A stretch of 64,000 nucleotides of DNA from Natrinema longum (lineage in GTDB: Archaea > Halobacteriota > Halobacteria > Halobacteriales > Natrialbaceae), in NCBI RefSeq assembly GCF_017352095.1, contig NZ_CP071463.1:496001-560000 (forward strand), read 5' to 3'. Each line of letters opens with the position of its first letter. Position 1 is the first letter of the stretch. Of the stretch, positions 46,009 through 54,124 are shown piece after piece. The notes beneath the pieces were generated by a model. It saw only the letters and a list, made by a program, of their open reading frames with translations. It was not told the origin of the DNA and searched no databases. The position numbers and the translations under genes were made by a program.

Positions 46009-46566
46009 TCAGTTTCGCCGAACGAACTCCACGAACGCGAACCCGTCGCGCTCGTCCCGAGTCGCCTCACGAAACGATTCCCGGTTCCAATCCGGGAAGT
46101 ACGTATCGCCTTCGGGGTCATCGTGGACCTCCGTCACGATCACCCGATCGAGCGCGGGCAGGAACTGGTCGTAGACGGTCGCTCCGCCCGCGACGAAGAT
46201 CCGATCCGCATCGTCGTGGCGCTCCCGCGCTGCTCGGTCGGCCCGGTCGAGGGCTTCCTCGAGCCCGTGTGCGACCACGGCTCCCTCGGGCGTCTCGAGG
46301 TCCCGACTCGTCAGTACGACGGTCGTCCGGCCGGGGAGCGGTTCGCCCAGCGTCTCGAGGATCCCCTCGTAGGTCACCCGGCCCATGATGACGGGGTGGT
46401 CCATCGTCGTCTCCTTGAAGTGCTGGAGATCGGCGGGGATGTGCCAGGGCATGTCGCCGTCGCGCCCGATGACGCCGTTGTCCGCGACGGCCACGATGCC
46501 GACGAGTTCGCGGTCGGTCTCGAACGCTGGCGTCGCGTCCCCCGGTGCGGTCCGATCCTCGCTCAT
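46009..46566 (-). CDS. folA: Dihydrofolate reductase
   Basis: 185 residues. LVGIVAVADNGVIGRDGDMPWHIPADLQHFKETTM has the substrate Asp/Glu-equivalent region and Met20-type loop, VIMGRVTYEGI is the NADPH-binding segment, and DRIFVAGGATVYDQFLP the conserved GG motif. Reduces dihydrofolate to tetrahydrofolate. The ATG overlaps the thyA stop by four bases, so the two genes are translationally coupled; dihydrofolate produced by ThyA is recycled by this enzyme. The N-terminal ~18 residues are a non-conserved extension. Confidence 0.94.
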   Translation of the reverse strand: MSEDRTAPGDATPAFETDRELVGIVAVADNGVIGRDGDMPWHIPADLQHFKETTMDHPVIMGRVTYEGILETLGEPLPGRTTVVLTSRDLETPEGAVVAHGLEEALDRADRAARERHDDADRIFVAGGATVYDQFLPALDRVIVTEVHDDPEGDTYFPDWNRESFREATRDERDGFAFVEFVRRN

Positions 46567-47579
46567 TCGGCCACCGAGAACTCGATGCCGTCGTGGGACT
46601 CGTAGCCCCGAAGCTCGACGTCCTCGTACGCCAACTCGTCGATCGAGACGTCCGCGACCTCGAGGGTCGGTCGCTCGAGGGGCGCTCGCGACAGTTGCTC
46701 GAGCAGGCCGGGGACGTGATCGAGCCGGTCGTCACCCGCGGCCTCGGCTGGGGCTTCGGACTCGAGCCACTCGCGGACCTCGCGGTACTCCTCGCGGTCG
46801 TCGACATCGGCCAGCCTCGACTGGAGCGCCTCGAGGTTGTCGGCGTACCACTCGCCGCGCTCGCCGCGGCCACAGTAGACGTGCGTGTCGACGACGGTGT
46901 GGGCGAAGGTGCCGGGCTCGAAGCCGGTCTGCTGGGCGATCACTTTCGTCAGGAGCGCGTAGGCCGCGATGTTGAACGGGATGCCGAGTGCGGTGTCACC
47001 GGAGCGCTGCGTGAGATGGCAGTTCAGCCGATCGCCCTGGACGTTGAAGACGAACGAGTAGTGACAGGGCGGGAGCGTCGAGACGGCCGCGTTGGCGGGA
47101 TGCCAGGCGTTGACGACGAGCCGCCGCGAGTTGGGCGCGTCGGAGAGCGTGTCGATGACGTACTGCAGTTGATCGAACGTCTTCCGACCGTCGGCTTCCT
47201 CGGTGACCCACTGCTGGCTCTCGTCGGGCCAGGATTCGCCCTCGAGTTGTGCATCCTCGTCTGGAACCGGGAACCGTCGCCAGAAGCGGCCGTAAGCGGT
47301 GTCGAGCCGCCCCTCCTCGTCGGCCCAGGCGTCCCAGATTTTGGTCTCTTCCCGTAGGTCACGGATGTGTTCCTCGCCGGAGAGATACCAGCAGACCTCG
47401 TGGAGCATCGAGTTCCAGCGGTAGCCGTCCATCTCCTTGGTCGTAAGGAGCGGATACCCCTCTTGGAGGTCGACCTCGTAGTGCTCGCTGAACGACGAAA
47501 TCGTGTCGACGCCGGTCCGGTTGGGCTTGTGCGTGCCCTCGGAGAGGACCGCGTCGACGAGATCGAGATACTGTCGCAT
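46563..47579 (-). CDS. thyA: Thymidylate synthase (ThyA)
   Basis: 338 residues from ATG 47579 (MRQYLDLVDAVLSEGTHKPN). NRTGVDTISSF, LLTTKEMDGYRWNSMLHEVCWYLSG, the catalytic Cys in TLPPCHYSFVFNV, QRSGDTALGIPFNIAAYALL and HVYCG are all in place. It methylates dUMP to dTMP with methylene-tetrahydrofolate. An insertion of ~40 residues after the C-terminal core (REYREVREWLESEAPAEAAG) makes it longer than E. coli ThyA (264). First gene of the thyA-folA pair; TATA-like CATAATA at ~47605 on the minus side. Confidence 0.95.
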   Translation of the reverse strand: MRQYLDLVDAVLSEGTHKPNRTGVDTISSFSEHYEVDLQEGYPLLTTKEMDGYRWNSMLHEVCWYLSGEEHIRDLREETKIWDAWADEEGRLDTAYGRFWRRFPVPDEDAQLEGESWPDESQQWVTEEADGRKTFDQLQYVIDTLSDAPNSRRLVVNAWHPANAAVSTLPPCHYSFVFNVQGDRLNCHLTQRSGDTALGIPFNIAAYALLTKVIAQQTGFEPGTFAHTVVDTHVYCGRGERGEWYADNLEALQSRLADVDDREEYREVREWLESEAPAEAAGDDRLDHVPGLLEQLSRAPLERPTLEVADVSIDELAYEDVELRGYESHDGIEFSVAE

Positions 47580-47756
47580 TGCCCGTACTGTAGCGACCGA
47601 ACGACCATAATAACGCACGATCCGGAAACTATCAGGCCAGGAATAGGATCGATGACGGTCTCATCGTTCTCGAGCGTTTCGACCCCCTCGAGGGGAGCGC
47701 AAGCAACCAGTAGCGGCGTTCCGGGCACGATCCGTACTCGTTCCGGGGCGGGAAAG

Positions 47757-48449
47757 TCACCGTTCCGAGACGGAGAGGCGGAGATCGTGACGCTCGACAT
47801 CGACCCAGAGACTATTCGTATCCGAATTCAGATGTGTCGTCGATTTCGTCATCCCGTCGGCCCGGACAGTGGCGTCGTACTCTCTCCCGGCCACGAAGAC
47901 GTCTCGGAAGGCCACGAGGTCGTCCGGCGGGAGAGTGATGATATCGTAGAAAGTAGCGCTGTCCGCGGAATCGCTGATCGTCAGTCGAACGTCGACGCGC
48001 TCGTCGCTATCGTTCGAGATCACGATATCGGACGTCGGTCTGTAGCCCTTCTGGAAGCTGATCTCGTCCGACGAAATCGTGTACGCAAACGCGTCGTACG
48101 GTGACTCGGTCGGCCGCAGCGTCCGTTCCGTCGCCGTTTCGTCGGTCGACACCGACACAGTGTACGGTTCCGGCCCCGCCGTGAACAAGCCCCTGACCGG
48201 CGTCTCGTCTCCTGGTTCGACCGAGACGGTTTCGTCCTCCGTCGCCCCGTTGGCAGCAGTCACTGTGACCGACGCATCCACTGATTCGGTCAGTTCGTTT
48301 CGGATCGAAACGACGTAGTCGCCCGCTATTTCCGTGAAGTGTACGCGGTCTGCCTCACGTCGCGTGTTGGCTGGGTGGAACCTGCCGACACAGCCGGACA
48401 CTGCACCGAGTACGAACGGGCCGCCGACGAGGAGTTGACGTCGTCTCAT
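47757..48449 (-). CDS. Tat lipoprotein of unknown function
   Basis: 230 residues. Signal MRRRQLLVGGPFVLGAVSGC with a twin arginine and a lipobox ending in Cys20, so a lipid-anchored surface protein. The mature part is all beta: two similar ~90-residue beta-sandwich units, each with an EDETVSVEPGDETPV- or ITLPPDDLVAF-like strand pair, probably a small repeated Ig-like domain. No enzymatic motif. It is divergent from the mrfB-like gene with ~300 bases between. Confidence 0.82.
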   Translation of the reverse strand: MRRRQLLVGGPFVLGAVSGCVGRFHPANTRREADRVHFTEIAGDYVVSIRNELTESVDASVTVTAANGATEDETVSVEPGDETPVRGLFTAGPEPYTVSVSTDETATERTLRPTESPYDAFAYTISSDEISFQKGYRPTSDIVISNDSDERVDVRLTISDSADSATFYDIITLPPDDLVAFRDVFVAGREYDATVRADGMTKSTTHLNSDTNSLWVDVERHDLRLSVSER

Positions 48450-48536
48450 AGGGAACGATAGCAGACGCTTGTACTTACATCGTGTTCAAAGAAAAAACAT
48501 CTACTGTACCGACTCGGTATTCCACCTGAATAGGCT

Positions 48537-48576
48537 ACAGTAGCGAAATTCGATTGACAGTAGCGAAACGCGATCG
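48537..48576. repeat. Tandem 20-bp repeat in a divergent promoter region
   Basis: ACAGTAGCGAAATTCGATTG (48537-48556) and ACAGTAGCGAAACGCGATCG (48557-48576), 17 of 20 bases alike, head to tail. They lie between the lipoprotein gene and the mrfB-like gene, ~65 bases upstream of the former's TATA-like sequence. Tandem copies suggest a protein-binding site array. The flank TAGGCTACAG and the following CGATTGACA resemble sequence at 16027-16052. Confidence 0.55.
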
Positions 48577-48690
48577 ATACTGACCATGCTGAACCACGTA
48601 TCAGCGGTCGCTGTCACCCTCATTGGTCGGGAGCGGTAGGTCCCGTTCGAACCGATCCGGGCAACCCGGTTTCCGCGCCGGTCGATTCGG

Positions 48691-48730
48691 GTCGCTTCAC
48701 TTTCACTTCGGTATCCAAACCGTCTTTATC
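48691..48730 (+). promoter_or_regulatory. mrfB-like gene promoter with the element shared with mre11
   Basis: ACTTTCACTTCGGT at 48699-48712, preceded by GTCGCTTC, then a TATA-like CTTTATCG (48723-48730). The element ends 40 bases before ATG 48753, the same distance as at mre11 (21250-21263). The TATA box is ~26 bases before the ATG, so a leaderless transcript is predicted. Confidence 0.65.
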
Positions 48731-48752
48731 GGTGCGGCCGTTCCGACGAGCG

Positions 48753-50438
48753 ATGACTGCCCGAGACGGCGTCTGCCTGCTCGCCCTCCCGCCGTCTGCG
48801 ATCACCGACCGCCCCGCCGCGACGCTCGCGGATCTCGAGGCGACCCTCGAGCCCGACGCCGTCTGGGTGCTCGGTCCGGAGCGCGAGCCACAGGCCTTCG
48901 CCAGAGCCCGACGGGCGTTCGACGCGCCGGCGTTTCACCCGCCCCTCGAGACCGGTAGCGGGCCGGCCCCGCATCGAGAACGGATCCGTGCCGACGGCGG
49001 TTCCGACGCCATCGAGATCGCCGTCGCACAGGGGCTCGAATCGCTTCGAGCATCGTCGGAGGCCCGCTCGAGCGACCGGCCGATCGCCGACCCGGGCGTC
49101 GCCGCGATCGTCTGTGACGACGTCACGACGACCGTTCGACCGACGACGCTCGAAACGATCCTCGAGGGGACAGCGACGCTCGCGACGGCGCTGCCGACCG
49201 GCCAGGTGACGACCGTTCTGACGGGGAGCGAACCGGCCGGCTACGACGAACTGTGGCACCTCGAATCACCGAGTGGCGAGGTCCGCGCGGTCGACCACGA
49301 CGTCGTCGGCGACAGCGGCATCGACGATGACGATCCCGTCGAGGGAGACCGCGTCGCCGTTCGCCTCCGGGGTGTCGGCCCCGTCGAGGGCTACGGGAGC
49401 CGCCAGTCGATCGCGACGGTGACCGTCACCGCCGACGGGATCGACCGGGTCGACACCCACGCGGTGACCGACTTCGGCCTCGAGGCCGTCGCCGGAATCG
49501 GCCCGAAGACGGCCGGACGGCTCGCCGATCGCGGCGTGACGACGCGGGCCGACCTCCTCGAGACACCCCTCGAGACGCTGGCCGATCTCCCCGGCGTCGG
49601 TCGCGACCGCGCGCGGCGGAGCCACCGGCACGCGACGGTCCTCGAGACCGGCGAGCCGAGACGAGTAACCGACGAGTCGCTCCCGGGCGAGAACTGGTCG
49701 CAGCCGCCGCTGTGTCTCGATATCGAAACCGACGGCCTCTCGCCGACGATCATCTGGCAGGTCGGGGTCTACGACCCCGCCACGGACACCTATCGTGCGT
49801 TCGTCGAGACGAACGATCCGACGGACCCGGCGTCGGTGCTCGAGGCCTTCTGCGACTGGCTGCTGGGCATGCACCCGAATCGAGCCTTGCTCACGTGGAA
49901 CGGCTGGCGGTTCGACTATCGCCATCTCGGAGCCTTCATCGCCAAGCACCTCCCCTACTACACCGACGAGTGGGAGTCGATCCCGAAGTTCGACCTCTAC
50001 CTCTGGGCCGTGGGGAACGAGAACGCCCTGCTGCCCGGCCGGACGAACCGACTCGAGGCCGTCGCGGCTGCGCTGGGCTACGAGGACGCGGCCACGGGAC
50101 TCGACGGCGCGGCGACGGCGGCGGCCTACCAGCGGTTCATGCGGACGGGCACCGAACTCGAGTGGGACCGCCACGAGGCCTACTGCGAGGACGACTGCCG
50201 GGCGCTCTGGCACGTCTACGAGCGGTTGCGGGACGCGCCGACGGCGTCGGCGTCGTCGATCGAACGCGGATCGGCCTCGAGTCGGCCCGATTCGAGCGGC
50301 TCGTCGTCGGCCGCTCCCTCGAGTGCGAGCGGGTCGGGCTCCGAGCGGGCTGGACCCGAGGCGACGGGACGAACAGCGATCCGACGCGACGCGAGCGACG
50401 GCACCGACAGCGAGCAAACCGGACTGAGCGATTTCTAA
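48753..50438 (+). CDS. MrfB/YprB-like RNase H-fold exonuclease with helix-hairpin-helix
   Basis: 561 residues from ATG 48753; GTG 48732 would also be in frame but lies on the TATA/transcription start region. Residues 1-230 are a haloarchaeal N-terminal domain I do not recognise (LALPPSAITDRPAATLADLE). Residues ~245-290 are two helix-hairpin-helix units (AGIGPKTAGRLADRG, LPGVGRDRARRSHRH) that bind DNA. Residues ~318-490 are the YprB RNase_H_2 exonuclease: CLDIETDG gives Asp and Glu, NGWRFDYRHL the second Asp, YCEDDCRALW the last Asp, a complete DEDD set. Ser-rich tail. It ends 3 bases before the helicase gene, so they form an operon as mrfA/mrfB homologs do in bacteria. Confidence 0.88.
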   Translation: MTARDGVCLLALPPSAITDRPAATLADLEATLEPDAVWVLGPEREPQAFARARRAFDAPAFHPPLETGSGPAPHRERIRADGGSDAIEIAVAQGLESLRASSEARSSDRPIADPGVAAIVCDDVTTTVRPTTLETILEGTATLATALPTGQVTTVLTGSEPAGYDELWHLESPSGEVRAVDHDVVGDSGIDDDDPVEGDRVAVRLRGVGPVEGYGSRQSIATVTVTADGIDRVDTHAVTDFGLEAVAGIGPKTAGRLADRGVTTRADLLETPLETLADLPGVGRDRARRSHRHATVLETGEPRRVTDESLPGENWSQPPLCLDIETDGLSPTIIWQVGVYDPATDTYRAFVETNDPTDPASVLEAFCDWLLGMHPNRALLTWNGWRFDYRHLGAFIAKHLPYYTDEWESIPKFDLYLWAVGNENALLPGRTNRLEAVAAALGYEDAATGLDGAATAAAYQRFMRTGTELEWDRHEAYCEDDCRALWHVYERLRDAPTASASSIERGSASSRPDSSGSSSAAPSSASGSGSERAGPEATGRTAIRRDASDGTDSEQTGLSDF

Positions 50439-50441
50439 GCC

Positions 50442-53126
50442 ATGAGTAGCGAACACGAAGCCGAGCACGCGGACGTACCGGTCACCGGCGACGAACTGGT
50501 CGACACCTTCCCCGGCTACCGAGCCGGCGACGACGTCACCGTCCTCGAGCGGTCCGGCCGCGAGGCGTCGACGGTACCCAACGAGCGCGTGCTCCGTCCC
50601 GAACTGGCCGCGCCGCTCGAGAACGCCCTCTACTCGCATCAGGCCGAGGCTCTCGAGGCGCTGGCCCGCGACGAAAACGTCTGCGTCGCGACGAGCACGT
50701 CGTCGGGGAAGACTCGGATCTACGCCCTTCAGATCGCCAGAAACTATCTCGAGGCCCGCGCTCGAAACGAGGACGCCACGGCGTACGTTCTCTACCCGAC
50801 GAAGGCACTCTCGCGGGATCAGGAGCGGGAGCTGAACGACCTCTTCGACGAGCTAGGACTCGAGATCACGGTCCGGGTCTACGACGGCGACACCGAGCGC
50901 GGGCGCAATCGCAAGCGGATCCGCGAGGAGGCCGACGTCATCATCTCCAACTTCGCGGGCGTGAACACCTACCTCCACGACCACGACCGCTGGGCGCGGT
51001 TCCTCTCGGCCTGTGACCTCGTCGTGATCGACGAGTCCCACACCTACACGGGCGTCCACGGAATGCACGTCGCGTGGATCGTTCGCCGGCTGAAGCGGGT
51101 CCTCGGCTACTACGACGCCGACCCGCAGTTCGTTCTCACGAGCGCGACGATCGGCAACCCAGAAGCGCACTCGACGGCGCTGATCGACGAATCCGTGACG
51201 GTCGTCGACGAGGACGGCTCACCCACGGGGCCGCGGGATCTGGTGCTCTGGAACCCGCCGCCACGGGCTCGCGAGGACGACGGCAAGCCAGCACAGGAGG
51301 GAACGGCCGACGCGGCCGAGGACGCCATCGTCGAGCGCGTCCCCGCCACCGTCGAGGCCCCGCGGATGCTCTCGCATCTCACCTACCACGACGCCCAGAC
51401 CCTGCTCTTTACCCCCTCGAGGAAACTCGCCGAACTCTCGGTCAAGCGGGCGTCGAAACACCGCCGCGACAACCGTCGTTACTACACGAACCCCGACCGC
51501 GGAGCCGCCTTAGAGCCCTACCACGCGGGTCACTCGCGGAAGAAACGCCACGGGACCGAACACCAGCTCAAGACCGGCGTGCTCGACGGCGTCGCCTCGA
51601 CCAACGCCCTCGAGTTGGGGATCAACATCGGCGAGATGGACGCGACGGTGCAACTGGGCTACCCGGGGCAGCGCCAGTCGTTCTGGCAGCAGATCGGCCG
51701 CGCGGGTCGCGGGACGAAGCGGGCCCTGTCGGTGCTGGTCGCCGAACACCGAACGCTCGACCAGTACGTCGTCTCGAACCCCGACTACCTGCTCGAGGCC
51801 GACGTCGAAGACGCCGTCGTCGACGTGACCAACGACGCGGTGTTCGCCCAGCACCTGCGCTGTGCGGCCGACGAACTCGCGATCGACGACTCGGACGGAG
51901 GGACCCTCGCCGATCGGGGTCGCCTCGAGCGGGCCGTCGAAATGTGGCGGCGCGCGGGGCAGTTACGGGGCAGCCTCGAGACCGGCGTCTCCTACGTGGG
52001 GCCGCCGCGACCCCAACGGACGATTTCGCTGTACGCGACGACGGGTCAGGAGTACGAGGTCGAACTCGCCGACGGCGTCGACGAGCGCCACGACCCGGAG
52101 ATGGAGCCGCTCGCGAAAGAGCGAGTGCTGCGGGACTTCCACGAGGGCGCAGTCCGGCTGCATCAGGGCCAGCAATACGAGGTGACGGACGTCGACCACG
52201 ACGCGCCCCGGCCCTCCGTGACCGTCCGGCCGACGGACGTCGACTACTACACGCGGACGCGCACCGACGTGACGGTGCTGGACGCCGTCTCGGAGGAGTC
52301 CCGCGAGATCGGCGAGTTCACGCTGCATTTCGGCCGCGGCCGGGTGCTCGTGTATCACGGCAGCTACGACAAGGTCGCGGTTCACGGCGGGAAGCGCACG
52401 GAGCAGGGGATCCCAACCGAGAACCCGCCACTCGAGATGGAGACGCAACTGTGCTGGCTCGAGGTGCCCCAGCGCGTCGAGGCTGCGCTGGTAGAGAAAT
52501 ACCGGAGCTTCGAGGTGCCCGAACTCGAGGACGGGCTGGCGGGGACGGCCCATCTGGGCTACGCGGGTGGGCTCCACGCCGCCGAGCACGCGACGATCGG
52601 CGTCGCGCCCCTCGAGTTGATGGTCGACAAGCGCGACCTCGGTGGCCTCGCGACCCTGACGATCGACTCGCATCTCGATCGGGAGGCAGACACGGATGCG
52701 GACGCGAGCTCCCAGTTCGGACCCGCGGGCAGTGGGGGCGACGGCGCGCCGCGAAACATCGCCGCCGCCGAGGCCACGGTACGGGAGATCGCGAACGGTC
52801 TCGAGCGTACCCCCGCCAGTGGCTGGTTCATCTACGACGGTATCGAGGGTGGACTGGGCTTCGCGCGGGCGATCTACGAGAACTACGAGGCCGTCGCCGA
52901 GCGCGCTCGAGAACTCATCGCGGATTGCGATTGCGGGAACGTCGACGGCTGTCCGGCCTGCGTGATGGACGACCAGTGTGGGAACGACAACCAGCCGCTC
53001 CACCGCGACGCGGCCGTGGACGTGCTGGATCAGTTGCTGGGCGACGCCGACGAGGGGGCGCTCGAGCCCCACCTCCCCGACGAGGAGTACGGGGGCGATC
53101 GGCGACCGCCGCTGTTTTACGCCTGA
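50442..53126 (+). CDS. MrfA/YprA-like DEAD/DEAH helicase with DUF1998 zinc domain
   Basis: 894 residues, 3 bases after the exonuclease gene. Superfamily 2 helicase core: ALYSHQAEALEAL (Q-motif region), STSSGKTR (Walker A, ~83-90), VLYPTKALSRDQ (Ia), DESH (~196-199), LTSATIGNP (III), VASTNALELGINIGEMDATVQLGYPGQRQSFWQQIGRAGRG (IV-VI). Then a winged-helix/beta region, and the C-terminal DUF1998/MZB domain with four cysteines in CDCGNVDGCPACVMDDQCGN (~827-846), a likely zinc or iron site. In Bacillus this helicase with its exonuclease partner repairs mitomycin C-type adducts by an excision pathway separate from UvrABC. Function in haloarchaea is inferred. Confidence 0.93.
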   Translation: MSSEHEAEHADVPVTGDELVDTFPGYRAGDDVTVLERSGREASTVPNERVLRPELAAPLENALYSHQAEALEALARDENVCVATSTSSGKTRIYALQIARNYLEARARNEDATAYVLYPTKALSRDQERELNDLFDELGLEITVRVYDGDTERGRNRKRIREEADVIISNFAGVNTYLHDHDRWARFLSACDLVVIDESHTYTGVHGMHVAWIVRRLKRVLGYYDADPQFVLTSATIGNPEAHSTALIDESVTVVDEDGSPTGPRDLVLWNPPPRAREDDGKPAQEGTADAAEDAIVERVPATVEAPRMLSHLTYHDAQTLLFTPSRKLAELSVKRASKHRRDNRRYYTNPDRGAALEPYHAGHSRKKRHGTEHQLKTGVLDGVASTNALELGINIGEMDATVQLGYPGQRQSFWQQIGRAGRGTKRALSVLVAEHRTLDQYVVSNPDYLLEADVEDAVVDVTNDAVFAQHLRCAADELAIDDSDGGTLADRGRLERAVEMWRRAGQLRGSLETGVSYVGPPRPQRTISLYATTGQEYEVELADGVDERHDPEMEPLAKERVLRDFHEGAVRLHQGQQYEVTDVDHDAPRPSVTVRPTDVDYYTRTRTDVTVLDAVSEESREIGEFTLHFGRGRVLVYHGSYDKVAVHGGKRTEQGIPTENPPLEMETQLCWLEVPQRVEAALVEKYRSFEVPELEDGLAGTAHLGYAGGLHAAEHATIGVAPLELMVDKRDLGGLATLTIDSHLDREADTDADASSQFGPAGSGGDGAPRNIAAAEATVREIANGLERTPASGWFIYDGIEGGLGFARAIYENYEAVAERARELIADCDCGNVDGCPACVMDDQCGNDNQPLHRDAAVDVLDQLLGDADEGALEPHLPDEEYGGDRRPPLFYA

Positions 53127-53148
53127 CGACGATGTTGGGATCGTTCGA

Positions 53149-53985
53149 TCAGTTCGATTCGGACCCCGTCTCGACGGTCTCACAGACGGCCGCGGTTTGC
53201 CCGTCACGTGCAGCCGGTTCACCATCGAGCGTGTACGTGAACCCGTATGTGGCGCTGCCGCCGGAGCCGTGAAGGACCGCGATCTTCCCGCGGCGTTCCG
53301 CATCGCCACAGTCGGCCGCGTCGACACCGTCGGGGAAGACAAACGGCGCGTAGGTCGTTTCGAACGGTTTCGTCTCGCCTGGCGGGACGACGAGATCGGT
53401 TCTCGACGGTGAGAGCGGACGGTTCTCCTCGATACCGATGACGCCCGGCCCCGGATCGAACGTCGACGAGTCGAACGAGTCGGCCTGCGGATCGACCGTC
53501 GGGTTCGGAACGTCGCCGTAGATCGCGACGAAGCGCGCGAGAAGCGGGGCATCACCCTGGTTCTCGAGCGTGAACCTGGCGCGACCGTCCGGGAGCGGTT
53601 CGACGGCTCTCGTCACGCCGTGGATCACGTCCCAGACGGAGAGGTGCGCCGTCCCGTCCGGCGTCTCGGCTCGGACGCGAAGTCCCGGATAACTGGAGAG
53701 GGCCGTCTCGAGCCGATTCGGGAAGAGCACGGGGAAGCGAGCGGTTCCGACCGGGCCCTCGACGCGATCGAATTCCTCGTCGGTCGAGGAATCGACGAGG
53801 ATCGCCTGCTCTACGTCGACGTCGTCGCGGAACTGGACGAGGAGATCCGTCTCTTCGTACCAGTACTCCTCGAACACGTCGTCGGTCTCCAACCGCGTCC
53901 CGGTGAGCGGAAGCGACTCGGTACAGCCGGCCGAGAGGAGGGCACCACCGGTGGCGAGGGCCTGAAGGAACGGGCGGCGGTTCAT
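53149..53985 (-). CDS. Tat lipoprotein of unknown function
   Basis: 278 residues from ATG 53985 (MNRRPFLQALATGGALLSAG, then Cys21), a twin-arginine lipoprotein signal; a longer frame upstream crosses the promoter. The mature part is beta-rich with no recognised family: VFEEYWYEETDLLVQFRDDV, FTLENQGDAPLLARFVAIYG, LSPSRTDLVVPPGETKPFET, GSGGSATYGFTYTLDG. The pattern of a repeated Ig-like domain is plausible. It ends opposite the helicase gene and starts divergently from purD, with a promoter in a shared AT-rich 139 bases. Confidence 0.82.
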   Translation of the reverse strand: MNRRPFLQALATGGALLSAGCTESLPLTGTRLETDDVFEEYWYEETDLLVQFRDDVDVEQAILVDSSTDEEFDRVEGPVGTARFPVLFPNRLETALSSYPGLRVRAETPDGTAHLSVWDVIHGVTRAVEPLPDGRARFTLENQGDAPLLARFVAIYGDVPNPTVDPQADSFDSSTFDPGPGVIGIEENRPLSPSRTDLVVPPGETKPFETTYAPFVFPDGVDAADCGDAERRGKIAVLHGSGGSATYGFTYTLDGEPAARDGQTAAVCETVETGSESN

Positions 53986-54124
53986 GAACGAGATATTACA
54001 ACCAAGCGGTATATATTTTCTATCGATTCGAGCGGGACGCGCTCGGTCGCGTAGCCATGATCGTGTATACTTTCGGCTCGAGGAAAGAGCAACGCTTACA
54101 GGTTCGTGCGTTCCGCTATCGACC

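Noticed and set aside
51074-53272. 732-residue plus-strand frame overlapping the helicase gene
   Set aside because: Arg-rich (about a quarter Arg) out-of-frame reading of the helicase; not haloarchaeal in composition.
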